The notes beneath the pieces were generated by a model, which was not told the DNA's origin, searched no databases, and worked only from the letters and a program-made list of their open reading frames with translations. A stretch of DNA of 64,000 nt from Solitalea lacus (GTDB taxonomy: Bacteria; Bacteroidota; Bacteroidia; Sphingobacteriales; Sphingobacteriaceae). The position numbers and the translations under genes are program-made. The stretch spans positions 3,336,200 to 3,400,199 of the forward strand of contig NZ_CP091740.1 of NCBI RefSeq assembly GCF_022014595.1, in the 5' to 3' direction. This document shows positions 45,676 through 53,631 of this stretch, one piece after another (the stretch's first letter is position 1; every line of letters starts with the position of its first letter).

Positions 45676-46791
45676 ATGAGAATACTTACAACATTATTAT
45701 TAGCACTTCCATGCTCTCTATTTGCACAAGAGTCGACTTATACTGTAAAGGGGAAAATTGAAGGTATAAAGACACCTGCAAAAGCATATTTGTTTTATGC
45801 TTCGAAGGGGAAAAGGGTGATTGATTCTACAGTTTTAAAGAGCGGTTCATTTGCTTTTACAGTGGCTGGCCCAAGAAGCGCAAAAGTTTTAATTGATCAT
45901 GATGGGAAAGGCTTCCAATCGAAAGGGGATGAGCTATTTTTTTATGTAGCTGAAGGTGGTGTAGAGTTAATTGCAAAAGACTCCATTAAAAATGCATTGA
46001 TAAAAGGCTCAAAGGTAAATGATGATTATATTAAGTATCAAAAGCTATTGGCTGAGCAAAAAGGAATTATTAATGGATTAAGATCCCAATGGGACAAAGC
46101 TACAGATGCACAAAGAAAAGATCCAGCCTATAGGGCTAGTTTGAAAAAGATCGGCGACCCTGCGGAAGCTGAAATAGCAAAGCTTCAGAAACAATTTATC
46201 AAAGAAAACCCAGATAGTTACATAAGTCTGATTGCGTTAAATGAAGTTGCCGGTAATGATATAGATCTCAACATTATGGAACCGTTGTTCAATTCTTTGT
46301 CTGCGGAAAATAGAAATAGTGAGGCAGGTATAGATTTTGCTGGCCGTATAGCTACTGTAAAAGCCACTGCAGTAGGTGCTATGGCTCCAGAATTTACGCA
46401 AGCCGATACAACAGGAAAGCCTGTGAAACTCAGTGATTTTAGAGGGAAATATGTATTAATTGATTTCTGGGCATCATGGTGTAGCCCTTGTAGAGCTGAA
46501 AATCCAAATGTTGTCAAGGCTTATGAGAAGTTTAAAGATAAAAACTTCACTGTTCTTGGTGTTTCATTAGATTTTCCAAAGGGTAAAACGAATTGGTTAA
46601 ATGCAATTAAAAAGGATAACTTAACCTGGACTCAAGTTTCAGACCTCAATGGCTGGCAAAATGAGGTTGCATTGCTTTACGGCGTTCATTCCGTTCCTGC
46701 TAATTGGTTAATTGATAAAGACGGTAAAATCGTTGCAAAAAACCTAAGAGGCGAGAATTTGGAGAAGAAACTGGCTGAACTATTAAATTAA
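45676..46791 (+). CDS. TlpA-like thioredoxin-fold protein with DUF4369 N-terminus
   Basis: 371 residues with signal peptide (MRILTTLLLALPCSLFAQ). Residues ~20-120 form the DUF4369 beta-domain (YTVKGKIEGIKTPAKAYLFY). After a helical linker comes the AhpC/TSA-thioredoxin domain (~228-371) with active site WASWCSPCRAENP (Cys269-Cys272) and the cis-Pro loop HSVPANWLIDKDGKIV. Extra-cytoplasmic proteins of this architecture are common in Bacteroidota and act as thiol-disulfide reductases, or in some cases as subunits of uptake systems; the partner is unknown. Confidence 0.92.
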   Translation: MRILTTLLLALPCSLFAQESTYTVKGKIEGIKTPAKAYLFYASKGKRVIDSTVLKSGSFAFTVAGPRSAKVLIDHDGKGFQSKGDELFFYVAEGGVELIAKDSIKNALIKGSKVNDDYIKYQKLLAEQKGIINGLRSQWDKATDAQRKDPAYRASLKKIGDPAEAEIAKLQKQFIKENPDSYISLIALNEVAGNDIDLNIMEPLFNSLSAENRNSEAGIDFAGRIATVKATAVGAMAPEFTQADTTGKPVKLSDFRGKYVLIDFWASWCSPCRAENPNVVKAYEKFKDKNFTVLGVSLDFPKGKTNWLNAIKKDNLTWTQVSDLNGWQNEVALLYGVHSVPANWLIDKDGKIVAKNLRGENLEKKLAELLN

Positions 46792-46832
46792 TGTGACTTT
46801 AAATAAGAACTTTTCTTCATAGTACCTAAATA

Positions 46833-46867
46833 AAAGGGGGGCGAATATCGTCCTCCTTTGTTTTTTT
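46833..46867 (+). terminator. Terminator of the TlpA-like gene
   Basis: AAAGGGGGGCGA (46833-46844) pairs with TCGTCCTCCTTT (46848-46859), including two G·U pairs, with a 3-nt loop and a following GTTTTTTT. It is 41 bp after the stop. This is a strong rho-independent form. Confidence 0.88.
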
Positions 46868-47033
46868 CCCAATATGAGAATAGGTTAAAATCTGGTCTAG
46901 AGCATGTCGAATACAACCTGTTACATATGAAGAAACCACCCTTCATATGATGCAATTGAGTCCTTTTGTAAAGCTTAACGACAACGCAATTCTCCTTCGA
47001 ACATGATAAATTTACAGACCTATGGTCCTATAA

Positions 47034-47069
47034 AAAAACGCTGCCTAGTGTGTATAAGACAGTGTTTTT
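47034..47069. terminator. Hairpin terminator downstream of the MutS-like gene
   Basis: AAAAACGCTG (47034-47043) pairs with CAGTGTTTTT (47060-47069) with one G·U pair around a 16-nt loop. On the minus strand the stem is followed by a T-rich run, suiting the gene ending at 47148. The stretch between this and the TlpA terminator shows nothing certain. Confidence 0.65.
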
Positions 47070-47147
47070 GTTGCTATTAAATTTCACAAGGCACTTTTAA
47101 AGGCTTTTTGAAGTTCAAACCTTTTCAATTTTCACCCCAATTTCCAG

Positions 47148-48509
47148 CTAAGAGGCCTCTCTCCCTTCAATAATCTCTAAAATCCTTTCATTTTCAATGA
47201 TCATCATGCCTTGTCGGTCGTTGGCAATACCTTCTTTCAATTGATAGGTATACTTTGGAACAGACCCTTCCATCACTGTGGGCAGGTATCTAAACTGAAT
47301 ATTCTCGCAGCGTTCCCCCAATGCTTCACCTACTTCATTAATATGCGTGGAGATCACAAACAGGCAATTCGTATAACCGGAAAATGCCTGAGAAACGGCA
47401 AGGGTTGCATCATAGGCATCCTTGACATTGGTTCCCTTAAACAACTCATCAAAAAGGACCAAAAGATTTTTGCCGGCACTTACTTGCAGTGCCACATCTT
47501 TCACCCGAAGCACTTCGGCATAGAAATGACTATAACCCATATTCAGGTTATCTGGAATATTAATTGATGAATAGATTCCTTCGAATATGGAAAACTCAAA
47601 ACTATCAGCAGCAATCGGAAAACCCAAATGCGCAATGTACATGCTTAAACCGATCGTTTTCATCCAGGTTGATTTGCCTGCCATGTTCGCTCCGGTTAAA
47701 AAAAGCACATTTTCATCCCGGCTTAATGAAATCGAATTAGAAATAGCTTTATCTAAAGCCGGATGCCTAAGCCCCTTGGCATTTAAACAGCTTGCAGAGG
47801 CAGGTAATGCTTTTGCATACCCCATACCCTTTGCCCTGGCTACACCCGAAACAGCAACATAAACATCAAGCTCATAAAGGGCTTTAAAAACAAACTTCAA
47901 CTCTTCCTGCAAAGTACTAGTAAGCAGGAAATGATAGCGGTTTATCCTAAAGAATGGGATGCTGTTGTTATCCCCATCACTATTCCCTTTCATGAGACTG
48001 TTTTCTTTTAACAGATTGACCAACCGTTGATCTTTGAAGACCTGCTTTAACTTCCCGATCTCAGATTTATAAGGATGATTCACTGCGTCATTTAGTTGCA
48101 GTAGATATTGGGACAAATCCTCAAGCAGATCAATGGTGGTTTTTACTCCATTTATTAACCGCTCGTATTCTTCCGAATGAACGGCGATATCGAGTGATTT
48201 AAATTTTAGTAAACGAATAGTGGATCGTAGAAAACTATCATCATGACCTTCGTTCAGGTATTTTTCCGACATGTCCACCATTTCTTTACTAAAAGGGAAC
48301 TTCAGATTTTGTTGTTGAAAATACTGAAAAATCGCACTACGCTTGTTGATCTTGCCAGGATCTGACAATGGAGTATTAAATATAGTCTCCAAAAGCTTCT
48401 CTCCACCTAAAGTCTTAACCTGATTGTACAGGCTAAGCATCGAGTTGGGATTATCTTTCCTTATCAGGTTTAGGTCTTCCAGACTCTGTTTATCAACTAT
48501 AAAACTCAT
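47148..48509 (-). CDS. Short MutS-family ATPase lacking the mismatch-binding domain
   Basis: 453 residues. The N-terminal ~250 are helical core/lever sequence (LSLYNQVKTLGGEKLLETIF, then INKRSAIFQYF). The C-terminal MutS ATPase has Walker A TGANMAGKST (~272-281), LGFPIAADSFEFSIFEGIYS, MGYSHFYAEV, Walker B NLLVLFDELFKGTN and VISTHINEVGEAL. The MutS domain I that reads mismatches is absent, and there is no Smr nuclease tail as in MutS2. The function of such short MutS homologues is unknown; a branched-DNA or recombination role is inference. Its ATG overlaps the stop of a decayed paralogue (ATGA). Confidence 0.9.
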   Translation of the reverse strand: MSFIVDKQSLEDLNLIRKDNPNSMLSLYNQVKTLGGEKLLETIFNTPLSDPGKINKRSAIFQYFQQQNLKFPFSKEMVDMSEKYLNEGHDDSFLRSTIRLLKFKSLDIAVHSEEYERLINGVKTTIDLLEDLSQYLLQLNDAVNHPYKSEIGKLKQVFKDQRLVNLLKENSLMKGNSDGDNNSIPFFRINRYHFLLTSTLQEELKFVFKALYELDVYVAVSGVARAKGMGYAKALPASASCLNAKGLRHPALDKAISNSISLSRDENVLFLTGANMAGKSTWMKTIGLSMYIAHLGFPIAADSFEFSIFEGIYSSINIPDNLNMGYSHFYAEVLRVKDVALQVSAGKNLLVLFDELFKGTNVKDAYDATLAVSQAFSGYTNCLFVISTHINEVGEALGERCENIQFRYLPTVMEGSVPKYTYQLKEGIANDRQGMMIIENERILEIIEGREAS

Positions 48510-48616
48510 ATCTTCACTTCTTCTCTTTTCTTATTCAATATATCCTAAATCCCTTCATTGCTTACAATGATCATCCCATAACGATCAGCCGTAATCCCCT
48601 ATTCCAATCGGCAGTA
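48506..48616 (-). pseudogene. C-terminal relic of a second, tandem MutS-like gene
   Basis: Directly upstream of the intact MutS-like gene the minus strand reads YCRLE, a stop, GITADRYGMIIVSNEGI, a stop, DILNKKREEVKI and a final TGA at 48506-48508. This aligns with the intact neighbour's ending YTYQLKEGIANDRQGMMIIE then NERILEIIEG. The final TGA overlaps the neighbour's ATG as ATGA, the usual form of translational coupling. Two in-frame stops and loss of everything upstream show that the paralogue was deleted, leaving about 110 bp. Confidence 0.72.
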
Positions 48617-48621
48617 GAATA

Positions 48622-48651
48622 GCAAAAGCCGCACTGAAGCGCGACTTTTGC
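48622..48651 (-). terminator. Hairpin downstream of the ABC transporter operon
   Basis: GCAAAAGCCGC (48622-48632) pairs with GCGACTTTTGC (48641-48651) with one G·U pair and an 8-nt loop. It lies between the permease stop (48780) and the MutS relic. The T-tract on the minus side is poor (GCTATTCT), so termination is plausible but not certain. Confidence 0.5.
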
Positions 48652-48779
48652 CACTTAAATATAAATATCTAATTGATAAATAGCATGGAGGCAAATCTGG
48701 ATTTCATCCCTACCTACTTAAAGCAAATATGCCTTTGTCGACACTCCCTTTTCCCTAAATGCCATTAAACATAATATCA

Positions 48780-51149
48780 TTATTTGTTTCTGCGTCTTAT
48801 TAACAAAACAGATCCAAAACTCAATAATGCTCCGGGTAATAGGTAAATCCAAATCAATTTCACTATGGAAAGTCCATTATCCGTTAAGTTAAGCTTGGTA
48901 TCCTTACTTCCTGGTATCGAGGTATCAATCGGGTATTCTCCTTGGCTCAACCAACCAAACGTAGCCAGGGCAAAACCAAAGTTGTTGGTTATCGCTCCAT
49001 CGAGCTTTCGAACATTTGATACTTCTGAATTGCTCATAAAATCCGCATCACTTGATACCATGATTCGTTGCTCTTTACCGTTTATTTTCCGAGAAAGTGC
49101 CAAGGCTGTAGGAAATGAACCTTTCTCATCGCCATCAGTAGCAACAAAGGCAACATCATTTTTTCCCTGTGGCTCATTTACTGAGTTGCCGATACTGGCA
49201 GTCAATTGAATATCTTTATCCAGTTCAGCTTTTTTAAGCCAGCCCTTTTTGATATTGGTTGTCAGCAATGGTTCAATTGTAAAAATTCCTTCTTTATACC
49301 TTAATCCGGTTGCCCCATTCATGATAACCTTAGCACTATCATATACGCTCTTGGCAATTGTGTTCGAAAATTTAATTGCGTTTTTAGTAAAATCGGCCAA
49401 TATCAGTTCCGGTGCCAAATTAGTTCCCGGTTGCACAAGCAAACCATCTGTTAATTCCACGCCTAATGGCTTCAACACAGGGTTCAATACCTCCTGTTTA
49501 CCCGGTTCACCGGCAATCAGCAGATTCCCTCCTCTATCAATATATTCACGGATATTTTCAAGAGCTTGGGAAGAAAAACTTACACGCGGGTCTGCAATTA
49601 CAAGTACAGATATATAGGATGGTATCTTTTGGTTTGAAGAAACCGTTTCCACATCGAATCCCTGGTTGATAAGCGAATGCCTGAATGAACCTTTACTGGT
49701 TAAATATCCATATTCTTTATCCCCTTCGCGGTTATCAGAACTACGCTCCTGTTGACCTTGTAAAAAACCAACTTTTGGAAACTTATCTTCTCCCAGCCGT
49801 TTAAGAGCTGCCAACGTTTCTGTTTCAGATGGAAAAGTCTGCATGTCATCGTAAATCCTTAAAAAAGTACTTTTGCCATCGCATTTTATTTGCATCACAT
49901 ATCTATTCTCCTCAGATCTTAAATCAATGACTTTTCTTATTTCCTCAGGCGTTTTAAAATCGCTTAAGTTAACCTTATTTGCCCTGGCATTTTTTTCAGC
50001 AAATGCTTTAATTGTTGTGCCCTTGGGTTCATATTTAAACCGTGAGTATGCCCCAAAAGTGGTATCATAATAATATACGTAGTTCAGTTTAATATCAGGT
50101 TTGAATCTTATATAATTCTGCCACCTGCCAAGGTCTCTCATCCTTTCACTTGGGTGCCCCACTCCGAAATAAGCATCATTGAGGTTGATATAACTTGTCA
50201 CCTCAACGGTCCCCTCCTTCATTTTTCCAATAATGGCTTGCCCATTGAGTGAAAGTGTATTCCTGTCATTCCGGGTAGTATCAAAATAACCTATTAAAGT
50301 TGGCCTTGATGATACATATGTCATTGTGATCACAATAACGAATGCACCTATGTATCTTCCTACTCTTACAACCACAGGCTTCGATTCTCTTGTTGCAAGC
50401 AACTTGAAATAACTAAAACATAAAAACAAGGAAATAATAAGCAGGAAATACAAAATATCATTCGTCATAACCATACCCCCGATCATACTTGCTGCACGTC
50501 CTGTAAAAGAAAGATAGTAAGTAAGCTCCCTGACAAAATCTAAATTCTGTCCTATTTTATCGATATATCCAAGCATTGCAAACACTACAAATGTGCCCGT
50601 AGCAGCAACAATCTGGTGATTGGTAAGGCAGGACATGAACAGTCCAATAGCAGAATAAGCACAAAGCAGCAAAAAAATACCCAATAAACCTGATAAAATC
50701 TGCCCATAATCGGCAAACGGAATAGTGGCTATAGCAGTGGCTCCAAAGCAGGCAAGTATAAAAACCAGCACAAAACTGAAGATAGCCATGGCCGTAAACT
50801 TACCCAGAATAATGTCCCTGATTTTTAAAGGCGAAGAGTATAACAATTTAATAGTTCCACTACTGGTTTCGCGGCTCATAAGCCCCATAGTTAACAATGG
50901 AAGATAGAAATATAGCTTACCAGCCATATATGAAAACAGTCCTTCTGCGGTTCTGCCAAAAGAAAAAATACCACTAGTTAAAGAATGCGTTGAACTACCA
51001 TTAGTAATTTGAGCAGAAACATAGGCCTCCATAATTTCTGCATACCGTATTCCACACTGAATCACGAAGATGATTAGTATAAGCCATGCTATTGGAGAAT
51101 AAAACATTGTACTTAGCTCTATTCTCGCTATTCTTATAATCTTTTTCAC
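48780..51149 (-). CDS. GldF-GldG fusion: ABC-2 permease joined to Gldg/auxiliary domain
   Basis: 789 residues. Residues ~1-245 form an ABC-2 type permease with six membrane helices, like GldF (starts MKKIIRIARIELSTMFYSPIAWLILIIF; SSPLKIRDIILGKF). A further helix (~260-285) leads to an extracytoplasmic GldG/ABC_transp_aux region (~290-745: TRNDRNTLSLNGQAII, YISVLVIADPRVSFSSQALE, NIREYIDRGGNLLIAGEPGK). A final helix ends RRRNK. In Flavobacterium, GldF and GldG are separate and with GldA form an ABC transporter linked to gliding; here they are one chain. The ATPase gene lies 23 bp upstream on the same strand. The substrate is unknown. Confidence 0.9.
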   Translation of the reverse strand: MKKIIRIARIELSTMFYSPIAWLILIIFVIQCGIRYAEIMEAYVSAQITNGSSTHSLTSGIFSFGRTAEGLFSYMAGKLYFYLPLLTMGLMSRETSSGTIKLLYSSPLKIRDIILGKFTAMAIFSFVLVFILACFGATAIATIPFADYGQILSGLLGIFLLLCAYSAIGLFMSCLTNHQIVAATGTFVVFAMLGYIDKIGQNLDFVRELTYYLSFTGRAASMIGGMVMTNDILYFLLIISLFLCFSYFKLLATRESKPVVVRVGRYIGAFVIVITMTYVSSRPTLIGYFDTTRNDRNTLSLNGQAIIGKMKEGTVEVTSYINLNDAYFGVGHPSERMRDLGRWQNYIRFKPDIKLNYVYYYDTTFGAYSRFKYEPKGTTIKAFAEKNARANKVNLSDFKTPEEIRKVIDLRSEENRYVMQIKCDGKSTFLRIYDDMQTFPSETETLAALKRLGEDKFPKVGFLQGQQERSSDNREGDKEYGYLTSKGSFRHSLINQGFDVETVSSNQKIPSYISVLVIADPRVSFSSQALENIREYIDRGGNLLIAGEPGKQEVLNPVLKPLGVELTDGLLVQPGTNLAPELILADFTKNAIKFSNTIAKSVYDSAKVIMNGATGLRYKEGIFTIEPLLTTNIKKGWLKKAELDKDIQLTASIGNSVNEPQGKNDVAFVATDGDEKGSFPTALALSRKINGKEQRIMVSSDADFMSNSEVSNVRKLDGAITNNFGFALATFGWLSQGEYPIDTSIPGSKDTKLNLTDNGLSIVKLIWIYLLPGALLSFGSVLLIRRRNK

Positions 51150-51172
51150 TTATTTTCTTTTAAGGTTCGTAT

Positions 51173-52102
51173 CTAATTCTTTCTATGGTTTGACAAATGG
51201 GCAAATACTTCAGTGAGCGAAGTTTTTTCCAGGTTTATCTCCCTTAAGCGCCATTTATTATGCACACAGGTCTCAATAATTCTTTCAGAGATCTCTGTGT
51301 TTCCGTTAAAGAAGAGTCTTATCTGTTTTTCCGTAAGAAATTCTGCAGAACTCACTCCTTCAATAGCCAATAATTCTTCCGATTTTGGCGGATTTTCCAT
51401 AGTCATCAATATACTGTGAGGCTCTATATAGTTATTGAATGCATCCATAGTATCTGCAAATACAATTCTTCCATGTTCAATCATTCGGATGTTATGACAT
51501 AACAGCTGCACTTCAGATAACACATGAGAAGAAAGAATAACAGCACGTTCTGAAGCCAGATCCTTAATTAAGGCTCTCAATTCTATTACTTGGTTAGGAT
51601 CCAATCCGGTATTAGGTTCATCCAGCACCACTAACTTGGGAAGGTGTATAATTGATTGAGCAATGCTTACCCGCTGGCGGTATCCACCGGATAAATTACT
51701 TAGCAGTCTATTCCTAAAATGAGGTATCTTACAACGTTCCATCGCATCGTTAACCGCCTTTTTAATATTGCCCTTTTCAATAAGTCGAAGATGTGCGCAA
51801 TGCGTAAGGTATTCTTCCACCGTTAGATCAAGATAAAGCGGTGGGTATTGTGGCATAAAACCAATTAATCTCTTGGCCTCTTCTGGATTTTCCCGCATAT
51901 CAATTCCATCAATGACCACTTTTCCTTCCGTTGGATTCAATGCACCGCAAAGTATGTTCATCGTGGTGGACTTGCCTGCTCCATTGGAACCAAGCAGTCC
52001 TACAATTCCTTTGGAATCAATCTCCAGGTTAATATCCCTGATGGCCCAATTCTCAGTATATTTATGAGATAGACCTTCAATTTTAACTAATGGATTATGC
52101 AT
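51173..52102 (-). CDS. gldA: ABC transporter ATP-binding protein, GldA-like
   Basis: 309 residues. Walker A GSNGAGKST (~38-46), Q-loop FMPQYPPLYLDLTVEEYLTH, signature LSGGYRQRVSIAQSI (~137-151), Walker B KLVVLDEPNTGLDPNQ (~156-171) and the H-loop Ser-His in VILSSHVLSEVQ. A ~90-residue C-terminal extension is typical of GldA/CcmA-type exporters. It powers the GldFG fusion encoded next. The gldA symbol is by analogy of context and family and is not proven orthology. Confidence 0.88.
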   Translation of the reverse strand: MHNPLVKIEGLSHKYTENWAIRDINLEIDSKGIVGLLGSNGAGKSTTMNILCGALNPTEGKVVIDGIDMRENPEEAKRLIGFMPQYPPLYLDLTVEEYLTHCAHLRLIEKGNIKKAVNDAMERCKIPHFRNRLLSNLSGGYRQRVSIAQSIIHLPKLVVLDEPNTGLDPNQVIELRALIKDLASERAVILSSHVLSEVQLLCHNIRMIEHGRIVFADTMDAFNNYIEPHSILMTMENPPKSEELLAIEGVSSAEFLTEKQIRLFFNGNTEISERIIETCVHNKWRLREINLEKTSLTEVFAHLSNHRKN

Positions 52103-52133
52103 ATTTCTGTTATTTTAAAAAAAAGATAGCAAG

Positions 52134-52155
52134 GGGCTGTGTAAAAACACAGCCC
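52134..52155 (-). terminator. Terminator of the SusC/SusD operon
   Basis: GGGCTGTGT (52134-52142) pairs perfectly with ACACAGCCC (52147-52155), loop AAAA. On the minus strand a T8 run follows about 10 nt later. It lies between the susD stop (52195) and the ATPase start (52102). Confidence 0.78.
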
Positions 52156-52194
52156 AAGCATTTTAACTATATAAAAATTAAAGGAGTTTCTCTA

Positions 52195-53622
52195 TTAATA
52201 TCCAGGATTTTGCACAAGAGTAGAATTAGTATTCAACTCAGACAATGCAACTGGGTATAATGCATCTTCTGGCTGCCACTTTGCTGATTTCATTCCTCCT
52301 AATACGGTATTGGCAGTACCGCTTCGTTTTAAGTCAAACCAGCGGTTTCCTCGTTCACAAAAAAGCTCAATCCGTCGTTCTTGCATTATTGCATTTAATA
52401 AACTTTCCTGTGTTTCCGGATTAATAGTTGGCAGGCCGGCACGAGTACGTACCTGATTGAGGTAAACCAAAGCATCTGTCAATTTACCCTGGTGGGCAAG
52501 CGCTTCTGCCAATATTAAATATTGCTCCGACAACCTGAACAACATATAATCCTCGCGCGGTGTGGTTCCAGCATCAAGGTTTTTGTACTTAAACGGATAG
52601 TAATAGGTATTCCCATTCAATGTAAATGCTTTTAACCATTTTGTCTTTCTCAGATCGTTAGGCTCAAAAGCATTTATTAATGTTTGGGTTAGATAATACG
52701 TTGGAATCACACCGAACCTAATAGGATAAAATGCAAATGTATACGCCTCGGCTGTTTGTTGATAATTACCTCCAACTGTTGGCAACTGCCAGATGGCTTC
52801 GGTATTAGTAAAAGTACTGCTCGTGCCTAAAAAAACTTTATCAGGATCAGTTACCAGACTGTATACTCCCGAATTGGATACTTCTTTTGCCATTTTTTCC
52901 GCCTCAACCCAGTTTTGCTGATATAAATAAACTTTCGCCAGCAAAGCGGTTGCTGTGTAAAGATTAGGTCTTGCACGCCCAGCTGATGGATAGGTTGCTT
53001 TTAATACATTCCGGGCCTCCTTAAGATCAGCAATGATCAGCTGATAAACCTCATTCTCCGACGCACGCGGAAGTCTGGCGTTAGCGGCATATTCTGTCGT
53101 TGTAACAATTGGCACACCACCATACAGATTAACCAAGTTAAAATAATAAAGGGCACGTGCCACCTTTATTTCACCTATAAACCTGTCCTTGAGTTCTTTG
53201 CGAACCCCATTGCTTTTAGTGATCCCTTCAATGCATGCATTTATTCTGTATATTCCTTCATAGCCTGTTCTCCAAAAAGCTGATACAGTAGAATTTTCCG
53301 GTCTGAGGCCATTGTCTTCAAATTGCTTAACATACGAACCAGGTGAACTTGCTGAAAGTTCATCCGAAGAAAGTGCTGGATATATAGTGAGGTACTCGCC
53401 ATTTATTCCTCCCATACCCGTATAATTATAATATCCAAAATTGGCATAAACACCATCTATTGCAGCAACGATTGTGGTACTGTCAGAAAAAGCAACTTCT
53501 GACTCAATCTTATCTATGGGAGCTGGTATTTCGATCCATTTTTTGCAAGAAAAGCACGATAAACAAACCAAAATGGCAACCACATAGAGTTTACTATTTT
53601 TTATTAGAAGAATATTTTTCAT
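52195..53622 (-). CDS. SusD/RagB-family lipoprotein (short form)
   Basis: 475 residues with lipoprotein signal (...VVAILVCLSCFSC, Cys near residue 26). SusD markers: GEIKVARALYYFNLVNLYGG, PSAGRARPNLYTATALLAKV, EDYMLFRLSEQYLILAEALA, QERRIELFCERGNRWFDLKR and a C-terminal VQNPGY. It is about 100 residues shorter than the SusDs at 9.7-16 kb. It starts 9 bp after the susC stop and is the surface binding partner of that channel. The substrate is not predictable; no glycan enzyme is adjacent, so it could serve peptides or other oligomers. Confidence 0.95.
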   Translation of the reverse strand: MKNILLIKNSKLYVVAILVCLSCFSCKKWIEIPAPIDKIESEVAFSDSTTIVAAIDGVYANFGYYNYTGMGGINGEYLTIYPALSSDELSASSPGSYVKQFEDNGLRPENSTVSAFWRTGYEGIYRINACIEGITKSNGVRKELKDRFIGEIKVARALYYFNLVNLYGGVPIVTTTEYAANARLPRASENEVYQLIIADLKEARNVLKATYPSAGRARPNLYTATALLAKVYLYQQNWVEAEKMAKEVSNSGVYSLVTDPDKVFLGTSSTFTNTEAIWQLPTVGGNYQQTAEAYTFAFYPIRFGVIPTYYLTQTLINAFEPNDLRKTKWLKAFTLNGNTYYYPFKYKNLDAGTTPREDYMLFRLSEQYLILAEALAHQGKLTDALVYLNQVRTRAGLPTINPETQESLLNAIMQERRIELFCERGNRWFDLKRSGTANTVLGGMKSAKWQPEDALYPVALSELNTNSTLVQNPGY

Positions 53623-53631
53623 GATTTTTTT

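Noticed and set aside
46908-46998. Short plus-strand frame after the TlpA-like gene
   Set aside because: About 30 codons, no start context or similarity, and located downstream of a terminator.
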